The position numbers were made by a program, and so were the translations under genes. Under the pieces are notes generated by a model that saw nothing but the letters and a program-made list of their open reading frames with translations, searched no databases and was not told the origin of the DNA. This document shows, one piece after another, positions 1 through 7,847 of a DNA stretch of 19,568 nt. The DNA is from Candidatus Brocadiia bacterium. GTDB taxonomy: Bacteria; Planctomycetota; PUPC01; DSUN01. The stretch spans positions 1 to 19,568 of the forward strand of contig JADHXT010000019.1 of the NCBI GenBank assembly GCA_016782825.1, in the 5' to 3' direction. Each line of letters opens with the position of its first letter. Position 1 is the first letter of the stretch.

Positions 1-362
1 GTGACGACCACAGCCTGGGTGCCCTGCTTGCGGCAGGCGGCTAGACCCTTCTCCATGAGACGCGTGCCGATGCCCTGGCGCTGGCAGTCGCATCGCACCG
101 CCCGCGGCGCCAGCACGGCCGCGCGGATGGACGGCTCGTCCACAAACCACACGGGGCTGAACAGGATGTGGCCGACGACCTCTCCGCCCCGTTCCGCCAC
201 AAGGGCAAGAGCCGGGTCGTGCTCGGGGCGGCCGCGGAGACTGTCGATCAGCCCCGCCTCGCCGTCGCCCGCGCCGAATACCTCGGTGAAGGCGGCACGG
301 ACGAGGTCGCGGATGGCCTCGAAGTCGTCGGCCCGCTCGGGCCGGAGGGTGAGGTCGCTCAT
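1..362 (-). CDS. GNAT N-acetyltransferase, YhbS-like (3' end outside window)
   Basis: The first 120 residues are visible; the C-terminus lies beyond the left edge. The product starts MSDLTLRPERADDFEAIRDL, typical of GNAT enzymes, which transfer an acetyl group from acetyl-CoA to an amine. The acetyl-CoA pyrophosphate loop Q-x-x-G-x-G is seen as QRQGIG at about residues 94-99, after the LAPRAV strand, which resembles the YhbS-type subgroup. The acceptor substrate cannot be predicted. The ATG at 360-362 follows a GGAG ribosome site with a 5-base gap. The gene is divergent from the cyclophilin gene, with 170 bases between the two starts. I see no convincing promoter for it. Family assignment is firm; the role is unknown. 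Confidence 0.88.
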   Translation of the reverse strand, partial: MSDLTLRPERADDFEAIRDLVRAAFTEVFGAGDGEAGLIDSLRGRPEHDPALALVAERGGEVVGHILFSPVWFVDEPSIRAAVLAPRAVRCDCQRQGIGTRLMEKGLAACRKQGTQAVVV

Positions 363-451
363 ATGCTCTCCGCAGATGCAGGGCCGCGTGTGTGCGAATC
401 AAGGGAAACACAACGCGTCGAGAGAGTCAATTGCGATGCACGGAGCTTGTC

Positions 452-480
452 TTGCCGAGCACGGGGCGTTCTGGTACAAT
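452..480 (+). promoter_or_regulatory. Sigma70-type promoter for the cyclophilin gene
   Basis: TTGCCG (452-457), a 17-base spacer and TACAAT (475-480), with an extended -10 TGG at 472-474. The predicted transcript begins near 487, about 46 bases before the GTG start at 533. Spacing and the extended -10 fit a housekeeping promoter. Seen in sequence only; not tested. Confidence 0.65.
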
Positions 481-532
481 ACGGTGATAGTTGGCATCCA
501 AACGCTCTGACTGCAAAACGAGGAGACGTGGC

Positions 533-1267
533 GTGACGCGTCTGATCCTTACCGTTCTGTTCGCGACGACAGCTTCGCTGGGTCTCGCCGCCGAGGCCCC
601 CAAGCCGGCGGCCAAGCCCAAAGCCGTCTCCAAGACAAAGGCCAAAGCGAAGGCTCCCAAGGCCAAGGCAAAGGCCAAGCCGAAGGCCGCGGCCAAGCCC
701 ACGCCAGCTCCCGCCACGTTTGGGCCAGGCACCTATGCGCTGCTGAGGACCGAGCGGGGCGAGATTCTCCTTCAGCTCTTCCCGGAGCAGTCGCCAAACA
801 CGGTGGCCAACTTCGTGGAGCTGGCCAAGGGCGAGCGGCCGTGGAAGGATGCCAAGGGACGCTGGGTAGCGAGGCCCTACTACGAGGGCCTGACGTTCCA
901 TCGCATCGAGAAGGGCCAGCTCATCCAGGGCGGCTGCCCCAAGGGCGATGGCACCGGGGGGCCAGGCTATGAGTTCGACAACGAGGCGAGCGACGACCTG
1001 AAGTTCGACCAGCCGGGCAGGGTGGCCATGGCCAACGCGGGCCGCAACACGAACGGCAGCCAGTTCTTCATCACGCTGGAGGCCAGGCCGCAGTATGACG
1101 GCCGCTTCACGATCTTCGGCAAGGTGGTGCACGGCCTCGACGTGGTGGCCGCCATCAGTCGCATGCCCGCCACAGGCACGCGCATCCACAAGGCCACGAA
1201 GCCCGTGGTCATGAAGTCGGTGACGGTCACGGTGGTGCCGCCGAAGGCCAAGCCCCCCGCCAAGTAG
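533..1267 (+). CDS. Secreted cyclophilin-type peptidyl-prolyl cis-trans isomerase with a Lys/Ala/Pro-rich linker
   Basis: A 244-residue protein. Residues 1-20 form a signal peptide (hydrophobic core LILTVLFATTASLG, likely cut after LAA). Residues 21-62 are a low-complexity Lys/Ala/Pro linker. The cyclophilin domain occupies about 65-235. Core motifs are FHRI (122-125, with the catalytic Arg equivalent at 124), QLIQGG (129-134) and NGSQFFITL (174-182). Cyclophilins catalyse proline isomerisation during protein folding; the signal peptide places this one outside the cytoplasm. The human CypA F-M before IQGG is Q-L here, a conservative bacterial variation. The GTG at 533 is chosen because GAGGAG (520-525) lies 7 bases upstream; an upstream TTG at 491 falls just after the predicted transcription start and lacks a ribosome site. 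The very basic linker could bind polyanions or the cell wall, but that is inference. Confidence 0.92.
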   Translation: MTRLILTVLFATTASLGLAAEAPKPAAKPKAVSKTKAKAKAPKAKAKAKPKAAAKPTPAPATFGPGTYALLRTERGEILLQLFPEQSPNTVANFVELAKGERPWKDAKGRWVARPYYEGLTFHRIEKGQLIQGGCPKGDGTGGPGYEFDNEASDDLKFDQPGRVAMANAGRNTNGSQFFITLEARPQYDGRFTIFGKVVHGLDVVAAISRMPATGTRIHKATKPVVMKSVTVTVVPPKAKPPAK

Positions 1268-1324
1268 CCCCGCACCCATTCGTCAGACCACCGCTGCGTC
1301 CAGCAGGACTCGTCGGCCTCGGTC

Positions 1325-2380
1325 TCACGTGTCGGGCTGGCCGCCGCCTTCGGCCGCGTACCCCAAGCCGCGCTTGCCGGGGAGTGGGTAGGGCAGCGGG
1401 GGGTTCGCGCCCGGGGCCGTCGTGGTCTCGCTCGCGCCGTGGCGCGCCAGGATACCCTTCGCGATGTCGAGCACCCGCTGGCGCAGCCCGGGCGGGTGCT
1501 GCACGTACACGTCGCCGCCATACTGCACGACCCACCACGCCACTTCGTCCAGGTCGTTCACCTCACCCTGGTAGAGCAGCGTGCCATCGCTCAAGGTCTG
1601 GAGGTGCTGGACGGCCTGGGGCTGCCGCTCGCGAACGAAGCGGGCCACCCGCGGGCTGAAGCTCAGCCGGACCTCCTGGCGCTCGCCGCTGAACACATAG
1701 AAGGCGCCCTCGAAACACTCCTCCAACGAGAAGTCGGCAGGCACCGTGAAATGCAAGGCGGTCAATTCCACCGAGCTGATGCGGGTGAGGCGCAGCTTGC
1801 GCACCTCGCCGTGCAGGCTCGACAGGCCGACCACATACCAGGCGTGCTTGCGGAAGGCGAGGCCGTAGGGTTCGAACTCCAGCGTCTGCGGTTCGGGCCA
1901 GTGGCGCCCCGTATACTCGATCTTGAGCCGCCGACGGGTCATCACGGCCTCGCGCACGGGGCCGGCCACATCGTCGCTCACATCCACCGAGGGAATGACC
2001 ACGCTGGTGCGCCGGAGCAGCTCTCACGCGCCTTGCTGGAGCGCCTTGGGCATGCTCGCGATCAGCTTGCCCAGGGCCGCCCGGTGGGTGTGATGCTCCC
2101 CATCGCCCTGCCCGAAGAACTCCATGGGCAGAAGGAGCGAGAGGACTTCGCGGGGCGTGAGCTTCAACGAGGCCAGGAAAAACGACGCATCGATGCGGTA
2201 CCCGTTGGCCGTGCGCTGGATCGGCACGCCGGCCTGCCGCAGCGCGCGGATATCGCTGAAAATCCGCGTGCGCGACACGCCGAAGCGCTGTGCCAGGTCC
2301 GCCGAGCGCCACTCACCGCCCGACTCGAGGGCGATGATGATCTCCAGGAGCCGGGAGACCCGCTGCTGAGCCTTCCCCAT
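1325..2380 (-). pseudogene. HTH/WYL-domain transcriptional regulator interrupted by an in-frame TGA
   Basis: One reading frame of 352 codons is broken by a single TGA at 2024-2026. The first part (118 aa from the ATG at 2380) carries a DeoR-like winged helix at about residues 7-65 (SADLAQRFGVSRTRIFSDIR). The second part carries the WYL domain, with the WYV core in HAWYVVGL followed by VRKLRLTRI. Both parts are in the same frame and join without missing residues, so this looks like one regulator of usual length (about 320-350 aa) with a nonsense change, plausibly CGA (Arg) to TGA. There is no ribosome site before the first downstream start (GTG at 2002), so separate translation of the WYL half is unlikely. 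WYL regulators sense small ligands or nucleic acids. The gene starts 55 bases after the oxidoreductase and may share its transcript. A sequencing or assembly error is the main alternative. The last 40 or so codons look like a non-family tail. Confidence 0.85.
1340..1415. repeat. Candidate dispersed repeat forming the C-terminal tail of the WYL frame
   Basis: The WYL frame should end near the codons for ILARHG (about position 1440). It continues through a Pro/Gly-rich tail (PPLPYPLPGKRGLGY and on) unlike any WYL protein. Tails of this composition often come from short intergenic repeats that extend a gene's 3' end. Only one copy is present in the window, so the repeat nature is inferred. Confidence 0.3.
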
Positions 2381-2390
2381 GGCAATTGCC
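2381..2390. promoter_or_regulatory. Perfect 10-base palindrome at the start of the WYL regulator
   Basis: GGCAATTGCC is self-complementary. It sits directly before the ATG, between the start and a GAGAGG ribosome site. It could be an autoregulatory operator, but ten bases can be palindromic by chance and only one copy was noticed. Confidence 0.2.
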
Positions 2391-2435
2391 CTCTCGCTAT
2401 CGGCGGCCCGGCGACAGGGTGGCTGGCCGGCTGGC

Positions 2436-3464
2436 TCAACGGACGGCGACGGTTCTGCCCGTCTTCACCGCCTTGGCCTCGGCCAGCGTCACCTTCAGCG
2501 CATCGCGTGCATCCTGCGCCGTGACGACGTCGGACCGCTTTCCTCCCTCTATGCAGTCCACAAAGTGGCGGAGCTCCGCCACGTAGCCATCGTGGGTGGG
2601 CACCTTCGGCTGGAGTGTCTTGCCGGTGGCCGTGTGCACGGTGAGCGGCGTGCCGCTCTTGGCGTCGTGCTCAACGGTGGCCTTCTCGAGGCACACGCAG
2701 AAGCCGTGGGTGAAGCCGAACGTGGGCGCGGCAATCCAGTTGCTGTGGGCCACGACCTCTGGCCCCTTGTCGTAGATGTATTGCGTGGTGATGGCGTCGA
2801 CGCACGACTTGGACACGGAGCCCACCACGCCCGTGGAGCGCACGGCCTTGGGCACGCCGAACACGTAGTTCACAAAGTCCGTGTCGTGGATGTGGAGGTC
2901 CACCACGGCGCCGCCGCTGCGCTTCTCGTCCATCAGCCAGTTGTCCCAGCTCCAGGTGGGCGTGGCGCTGATCCGCCAGAAGCGGGCGCTGAGCACCTTG
3001 CCGTACTTCTTGCTGTCGATGATCTTCTTGAGAGTCGCATACTCGGGCCAGAAGCGAATGCAGTGGGCGACGAAGAGCTGCTTCCTGGCCTTCTTGGCGG
3101 CGTCGATCATCTGGCCACACTGGGCCACGCGGATGGCCATGGGCTTCTCGGAGATGACGTGCTTGCCCGCCTGAAGCGCGGCGATGGCATACTTGGCGTG
3201 GACGAAGGTGGGCAGCGTGATGTCCACCACGTCCACGTCGGGGTCGGCAAAGAGGTCGGCGGGCTTGGCATGCAGATGGATGCGGCTCAGATCGGCCTTG
3301 CCGCCGCCGCCCTCGATGTTGCCGGCGATGTCGCTCCAGTCGCCATCGAGCCGCTTCGGATTCAGGTCCGAGAGCGCGGTCACCCTGGCCTTGCGATAGG
3401 CCTGGTAGGCGCGGAAGTGCTGGGTGCCCATGAAGCCGATGCCGAGAATGCCGACCTTGACCAT
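2436..3464 (-). CDS. Gfo/Idh/MocA family NAD(P)-dependent oxidoreductase
   Basis: A 342-residue cytoplasmic enzyme of the usual length. The N-terminal Rossmann fold has GIGFMG at 8-13, and the family signature EKP lies at 106-108. The C-terminal alpha/beta domain includes GGAVVDLHIHDTDFVNYVFG, whose His residues at 191 and 193 occupy the usual catalytic region. Members oxidise or reduce sugars, inositols and related polyols; the substrate here is not predictable. The ATG at 3464 follows AAGGAG with an 8-base gap; the frame is open further upstream but without a ribosome site. The gene has its own promoter just after the membrane-protein gene and is followed 55 bases later by the broken WYL regulator, which may once have controlled it. 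Confidence 0.93.
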   Translation of the reverse strand: MVKVGILGIGFMGTQHFRAYQAYRKARVTALSDLNPKRLDGDWSDIAGNIEGGGGKADLSRIHLHAKPADLFADPDVDVVDITLPTFVHAKYAIAALQAGKHVISEKPMAIRVAQCGQMIDAAKKARKQLFVAHCIRFWPEYATLKKIIDSKKYGKVLSARFWRISATPTWSWDNWLMDEKRSGGAVVDLHIHDTDFVNYVFGVPKAVRSTGVVGSVSKSCVDAITTQYIYDKGPEVVAHSNWIAAPTFGFTHGFCVCLEKATVEHDAKSGTPLTVHTATGKTLQPKVPTHDGYVAELRHFVDCIEGGKRSDVVTAQDARDALKVTLAEAKAVKTGRTVAVR

Positions 3465-3545
3465 TTGACGTGCTCCTTGCCGTGGGACTGAGGGGCTCGC
3501 AGCGCCGCGGCGTACCCGTGCGGCTTCTGCGCGAACGTTGCGTGT

Positions 3546-3573
3546 ATTGTAGCGCACGGCGCCACGGCGTCAA
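3546..3573 (-). promoter_or_regulatory. Sigma70-type promoter for the Gfo/Idh/MocA gene
   Basis: Read on the minus strand: TTGACG (3573-3568), a 16-base spacer and TACAAT (3551-3546). The start codon is at 3464, so the leader would be about 75 bases. The site lies in the 127-base gap after the pur operon, showing that the oxidoreductase can be transcribed independently. Confidence 0.6.
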
Positions 3574-3591
3574 CACCGAAATGCAAAAGGA

Positions 3592-3957
3592 CTAGCCCAC
3601 ATTCCTCGTGCGATGCCCGGCCCGTCGCCGGCGCACGATGCCCAACACCCAGCCCACGAATGCTACCAACAACCCCACGGCGATGACCGGCACCACGGCC
3701 TTGCCCCGCGCGATGGCCGCTCGCAGCGGATCGGCGATGTGCTCGGCCTGCGGCCGGCCACCCGCCACCGCGCGGAAGCCCACCCGCGCCAGCGACAGCA
3801 GGCTGCCTGCAAAAACGTAGAGCAGGCTCAGCAACACGATGACGCGCCCGGTGATAGCGTAGGTCGTCGGCGATCCCAGGACAATGCGCGCGCCGCGCGG
3901 AGGTGTCTTCGGCTCTGCTTCTGGAAGGTGTGCCTCGGCCAACGGATAGGCTCCCAC
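3592..3957 (-). CDS. Small membrane protein of unknown function, downstream of purQ
   Basis: A 121-residue protein I do not recognise. It has a hydrophilic N-terminus, a first membrane helix at about 35-57 (around VIVLLSLLYVFAGSLLSLA), a loop of about 30 residues and a second helix at about 87-108 (around VVPVIAVGLLVAFVGWVLGI). An Arg-rich end (RRRRAGHRTR) follows, which suggests that both termini face the cytoplasm. The GTG at 3957 is the only upstream start, because TGA directly precedes it. The ribosome site is weak. It lies 17 bases after purQ with no promoter between, so cotranscription with purLQ is likely. A functional link to purine synthesis is not shown. Confidence 0.7.
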   Translation of the reverse strand: MGAYPLAEAHLPEAEPKTPPRGARIVLGSPTTYAITGRVIVLLSLLYVFAGSLLSLARVGFRAVAGGRPQAEHIADPLRAAIARGKAVVPVIAVGLLVAFVGWVLGIVRRRRAGHRTRNVG

Positions 3958-3974
3958 TCACCCGTCAGGGGCTG

Positions 3975-4787
3975 TCAGAGCAGCTCGCCGCGGGCAAAGC
4001 CCACCGCGTTGCGGAAGATGGCCACGCCTTCGCCCTCGGCCGGGAGCGTGCCCGCGATGCGCTGCCGCACCCATTGCGGGTGGTTGTGCACGAACAGGTG
4101 TGCCTCGGGGTGCGGCATCATGCCGAACACGCGGCCCGTGGGGTCGCAGATGCCGGCGATGGCGCGGACGGAGCCGTTGGGGTTGTGCGGGAAGGCGTCC
4201 GTCGGCTCGCCCGTGTCGGCGTCCACGTAGCGGAACACGACCATCCCCTCGCTTTCGAGGCGCTGGAGCACCGGGGCGTCGAGCGTGGCAAACTTGCCTT
4301 CGCCGTGGCGGACCGGCACGTAGAGGCGGTCGATGCCGCGGGTGAAGACGCACGGCGACTCCGCGTTGGCCGCCAGATGCACCCACGCATCGCGGAAGGT
4401 GCCGCAGTCGTTGTCCATGAGGGTGACGGTCTGACGGCGGTAGTCGCCGTCGAGGCCGGGCAGGATCCCGAGCTTGGCCATCGTCTGGAAGCCGTTGCAG
4501 ATACCGATGACCAGCTTGCCATCGGCGATGAACCGCTGGATGGGTTCCTCCATCCGGTGCTTGAGGCGGTTGGCCAGCACGCGGCCGCTGGCGATGTGGT
4601 CGCCGAAGGAGAAGCCGCCGATGAAGGCGAGGATGTGGAACTCGTCGAGCGCGCGCTGCCCGTCGAGCAGGTCGTTCAGGTGCACCTGCTCGGGCGCGGC
4701 TCCGGCCATGCGGAACCCGTGGGAGGTCTCGGCCTCGCAGTTGAGGCCGAAGCCGGTGATGATCAGCGCTCGCACGTCAGATGGCAT
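3975..4787 (-). CDS. purQ: Phosphoribosylformylglycinamidine synthase, glutaminase subunit PurQ
   Basis: A 270-residue class I glutamine amidotransferase. The nucleophile is Cys97 in GICNGFQ, and the His-Glu pair is at 226 and 228 in MMPHPEAH. It hydrolyses glutamine and channels ammonia to PurL for conversion of FGAR to FGAM, the fourth step of purine synthesis. The IIxGFGxNCExET-like N-terminus is typical of PurQ. Its length is at the long end for PurQ (about 225-275), as in species whose PurL is of the larger type. The ATG at 4787 lies inside the end of purL (11-base overlap), so translation is probably coupled. A GTG at 4775 is a possible alternative start but would leave a less complete N-terminus. 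Confidence 0.95.
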   Translation of the reverse strand: MPSDVRALIITGFGLNCEAETSHGFRMAGAAPEQVHLNDLLDGQRALDEFHILAFIGGFSFGDHIASGRVLANRLKHRMEEPIQRFIADGKLVIGICNGFQTMAKLGILPGLDGDYRRQTVTLMDNDCGTFRDAWVHLAANAESPCVFTRGIDRLYVPVRHGEGKFATLDAPVLQRLESEGMVVFRYVDADTGEPTDAFPHNPNGSVRAIAGICDPTGRVFGMMPHPEAHLFVHNHPQWVRQRIAGTLPAEGEGVAIFRNAVGFARGELL

Positions 4788-7776
4788 CGAGAGTCGCCTT
4801 CCACCCGGCTTTGAGTTCCATCACGTCGGCGTCCAGCACGGTGGAGCCGTCCTGGCCTGCAATCACGAGGCGCGGCGCCTCGGTCACGGTGCCGATGCAG
4901 GCGAAGGGGACGGCGCCCACGAGGGCCTCGAAGGCTTCGCGCTGGCCTGGAGCTACGGTGATGACGAAGCGGCTGTTGGATTCGGAGAAGAGGAGCTGGT
5001 CGTCGCGGAGGCAGCACACGCTGGTGGCGGGCACCTTCGCGAGGTCGGCCGTGATGCCCAGCTCGCCGCCGAAGGCCACCTTGGCAAGGCCCACGGCCAA
5101 GCCGCCGCGGCCGGGGGCGTGGACCGAGTGGACGAGGCCGCCACTCACCGCAGCGCTCACCGCGCGGAACACGGCGAGGGCGCGCTCGGCGTCCACCTGC
5201 GGCACGTGGTTGCCGATCGCCTCGGGGCGGCCGCTCTGCTGCGCCACGTAGCGGGCATAGTCGGTCGCTCCGAGTTCGTCGGCGGTGACGCCCAGCACGT
5301 AGACGAGGTCGCCCGCGCACTTGGCGTCCATCGTCACGGCCTTGCCCACGTCGTCCATCTTGGCGATGAGCGAGAAGAGGAGCGTGGGGGGGATGCTGAT
5401 CTTCACGCCGCCGCGGGTGGAGTCGTTCTTCATCGAGTCCTTGCCGCTGATGAGGGGCACGGCAAAGGCGGTGGTGTAGTCGTAGAGGGCCTGGTTGGCG
5501 CGGACGAGTTGCGCGAGCTTGTAATGGCCATCGGGGGTCTTGTCGCTCTGCACGGGATCGGGCCAGCAGAAGTTGTCGAGGCCAGCCATGTGGTCCAGGC
5601 TGGCGCCGGTGCCCACGGCGCGGCGGACGGCAAGGTCGATGCACGACGCCACCATGTGATAGGTGTCCACGTCGGAGTAGTGTGGCAGGATGCCTTCGGT
5701 GAGGACGATGCCCTCGGGCCTACCGTAGTCGAGCAGGAACACCGAGGCGTCGCTCGGCGTATCGTTGTTCACGCCGACGAAGGGCTTGACGACGGACAGC
5801 CCTTTCACCTCGTGGTCGTAGCAGCGGCTCTTCTTCTCGACGGAGCACAGATTGAGGTCGGCGAGGAGGTCGGCGAGCGCGCGATTGAGGTCGGGCTCGG
5901 CCGGCAGCTCGGGCTCGGGGTGGCTCCGGGGCTCCCACACGGCCTTGAGCCTGTAGGTGGGGTGGCCGTCGTGCATGAAGTCGAGGTCCACGCAGCCCAC
6001 CGTGCGCTCGCCATACTTGATGTGGAACTTGCCGCTGTCGTTGAACGTGCCGAGCACGATAGCCTCCACTTCGCGGCGTTCGGCGAGGGCGAGGAACTCG
6101 TCGATGTGCTCGTGCGACACGGCGATGCTCATTCGCTCCTGTGCTTCGGAGACCAGGATCTCCCACGGGTCGAGGCCGTCGTACTTCAGCGGCGCCTTGG
6201 CGAGATCGAGCACGGCGCCGCCGCTGTAGGTGCACATCTCGCCGATGCTGGACGAAAGCCCCCCTGCCCCATTGTCGGTGATGGCGGCGAAGAGCCCCTT
6301 GTCGCGGGCCTCGAGGAGGAAGTCGGTGAGCTTCTTCTGTGTGATCGGGTCGCCGATCTGCACGGCCTGGGCGGGCGATTCGCTGCGCAGCTCTTCGCTG
6401 GAGAAGGTGGCGCCGTGGATGCCGTCTTTGCCGATGCGGCCGCCGGCCATCACCACGAGGTCGCCGGGCTTCACGTATTTCTTCTCGCTCGGCTCGCCGC
6501 ACACCAAGCGGGGCATCTTGGACACGGTGCCACAGTAGACGAGCGGCTTGCCGAGGTAGCGTTCGTCGAAGATCTCCCAACCGCGGGCGTAAGGGATGCC
6601 GCTTTGGTTGCCGCCGTCGATCACGCCCTTGTGCACGCCGTCGCGGATGCGGCGCGGATGCAGCAGCCCCTCCGGGAGCTTGCCATCGAAGAAGGGCGAG
6701 CCGAGGCAGTAGCCCCACACGTTGATCTGGAGCTGCCCGCTGCGGCCGGTGCCGAAGGGGTCGCGGTTCACGCCCACGATGCCGGTCATGGCGCCGCCGT
6801 AGGGGTCGAGGGCCGACGGGCTGTTGTGGGTCTCCACCTTGTAGGCCACGCTCCAGTCATCGGTGAAGGCGATGACGCCGGCGTTGTCGTGAAACACGCT
6901 GAGCAGCCACGGGCACTTCTCGCGCAGTTCCTCGGTCGAGCGGCGGATGAAGGTGTTGAAGAGGGAGTGGATGACCGTGTGCTCGCCGGTGGTGGCGTCG
7001 GTGTAGTCGATCTCGGCGTTGAAGATCTTGTGCTTGCAGTGCTCGCTCCAGGTCTGGGCGAGGAGTTCGAGCTCCACGTCGCTGGGGCTGGGGCCGAGGC
7101 CGAGGGCCTGACGATCTTCGACCCGCGCGGGGTCGGCGAAGTAGCCGCGCACGGCCTGCATCTCTTCGAGCGAGAGGGCGAGGATGCCGTCGCTGCTGAT
7201 GCGCAGGAGTTCGTCGTCCGACACCTGGAGGTCCACCGTGCGCACCTCGCGGCTCGGCTCGCCGAGCATGAGCGGCACGGAGAGGTCGGCCTCGGCGGCG
7301 CGCCACTCGTCGGCGGCCTGCACGCGGATGGTCTCGATGAGCTTGTTGGCCAGCAGGTCGGTGCCGATGTGCTCGGCCTGCTCGCGCGCGAGCGAGGGAG
7401 CGACGAGGAAGTACTGGGCCTCGGTGAACACCGCGTCGGCGTCGGCCAGCTTGCGGCCGAGGATATCCTCGATGGCCGTCCTGGCGGTGCGGCCCACGTT
7501 GTCGGTCACGCCGGGACGAAAGCCGATGGTGATCAGCCAGTCGAAGTTTGGGGCGTCGAGCCGCCCGAGCGCCGAGTCCTGGATGACGGGGTCGGCGAGC
7601 TCTTCGCGCACCCGCTCGGCCTCGTCGGCCGTCAGATCGGCATGCACCTTGTAGACGGACCGCGTGCGGCAAGCCGACACGTCCATGTGCAGGAACGTAC
7701 GCACGTTGGCCACGACGCCGTTGCCGCGAGCATCGTTCACCCCAAGCTTCGGGCCGATCTCGATGCGATGGACCAT
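4777..7776 (-). CDS. purL: Phosphoribosylformylglycinamidine synthase PurL with N-terminal PurS-like repeats
   Basis: A 999-residue synthetase subunit that makes FGAM from FGAR, ATP and glutamine-derived ammonia. Residues 1-70 and 77-152 look like two PurS-type modules; each has a G-V-x-D strand start, and the second ends LLANKLIETI like PurS. The linker contains QTWSEHCKHK (241-250). The AIRS-like halves include KVETHNSP (313-320), GVNRDPFGTG (335-344), GGRIGKDGIHGATFSS (445-460), TDNGAGGLSSS (500-510) and later GKDSMKNDS and APGRGGLA. Small PurL is about 740 aa with separate PurS; large PurL is about 1300 aa with a fused glutaminase. This protein is intermediate: PurS-like part fused, glutaminase separate (purQ next door). 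The ATG follows AGGA with a 7-base gap. No separate purS is in the window, as expected. Confidence 0.95.
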   Translation of the reverse strand: MVHRIEIGPKLGVNDARGNGVVANVRTFLHMDVSACRTRSVYKVHADLTADEAERVREELADPVIQDSALGRLDAPNFDWLITIGFRPGVTDNVGRTARTAIEDILGRKLADADAVFTEAQYFLVAPSLAREQAEHIGTDLLANKLIETIRVQAADEWRAAEADLSVPLMLGEPSREVRTVDLQVSDDELLRISSDGILALSLEEMQAVRGYFADPARVEDRQALGLGPSPSDVELELLAQTWSEHCKHKIFNAEIDYTDATTGEHTVIHSLFNTFIRRSTEELREKCPWLLSVFHDNAGVIAFTDDWSVAYKVETHNSPSALDPYGGAMTGIVGVNRDPFGTGRSGQLQINVWGYCLGSPFFDGKLPEGLLHPRRIRDGVHKGVIDGGNQSGIPYARGWEIFDERYLGKPLVYCGTVSKMPRLVCGEPSEKKYVKPGDLVVMAGGRIGKDGIHGATFSSEELRSESPAQAVQIGDPITQKKLTDFLLEARDKGLFAAITDNGAGGLSSSIGEMCTYSGGAVLDLAKAPLKYDGLDPWEILVSEAQERMSIAVSHEHIDEFLALAERREVEAIVLGTFNDSGKFHIKYGERTVGCVDLDFMHDGHPTYRLKAVWEPRSHPEPELPAEPDLNRALADLLADLNLCSVEKKSRCYDHEVKGLSVVKPFVGVNNDTPSDASVFLLDYGRPEGIVLTEGILPHYSDVDTYHMVASCIDLAVRRAVGTGASLDHMAGLDNFCWPDPVQSDKTPDGHYKLAQLVRANQALYDYTTAFAVPLISGKDSMKNDSTRGGVKISIPPTLLFSLIAKMDDVGKAVTMDAKCAGDLVYVLGVTADELGATDYARYVAQQSGRPEAIGNHVPQVDAERALAVFRAVSAAVSGGLVHSVHAPGRGGLAVGLAKVAFGGELGITADLAKVPATSVCCLRDDQLLFSESNSRFVITVAPGQREAFEALVGAVPFACIGTVTEAPRLVIAGQDGSTVLDADVMELKAGWKATLDAI

Positions 7777-7809
7777 GGGAACGTCCTATGTGGGGGTCAG
7801 ACGCCACGC

Positions 7810-7837
7810 AGTATACGCATTCTGCGGGAGCGCGCAA
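7810..7837 (-). promoter_or_regulatory. Promoter of the purL-purQ operon
   Basis: On the minus strand: TTGCGC (7837-7832), a 16-base spacer and TATACT (7815-7810), 34 bases before the purL ATG. It occupies the short gap between the PIN-domain remnant and purL. No purine riboswitch or PurR-like box was recognised in the short leader. Confidence 0.55.
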
Positions 7838-7847
7838 GCGAGGTCGC

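Noticed and set aside
1..510. Plus-strand frames at the left edge
   Set aside because: They are antisense to the GNAT gene, which has the QRQGIG acetyl-CoA loop and a good ribosome site.
2024..2026. TGA in the WYL regulator as selenocysteine or a reassigned codon
   Set aside because: Several genes here end normally with TGA. The WYL family has no known selenocysteine at this point, and a single CGA-to-TGA change is simpler.
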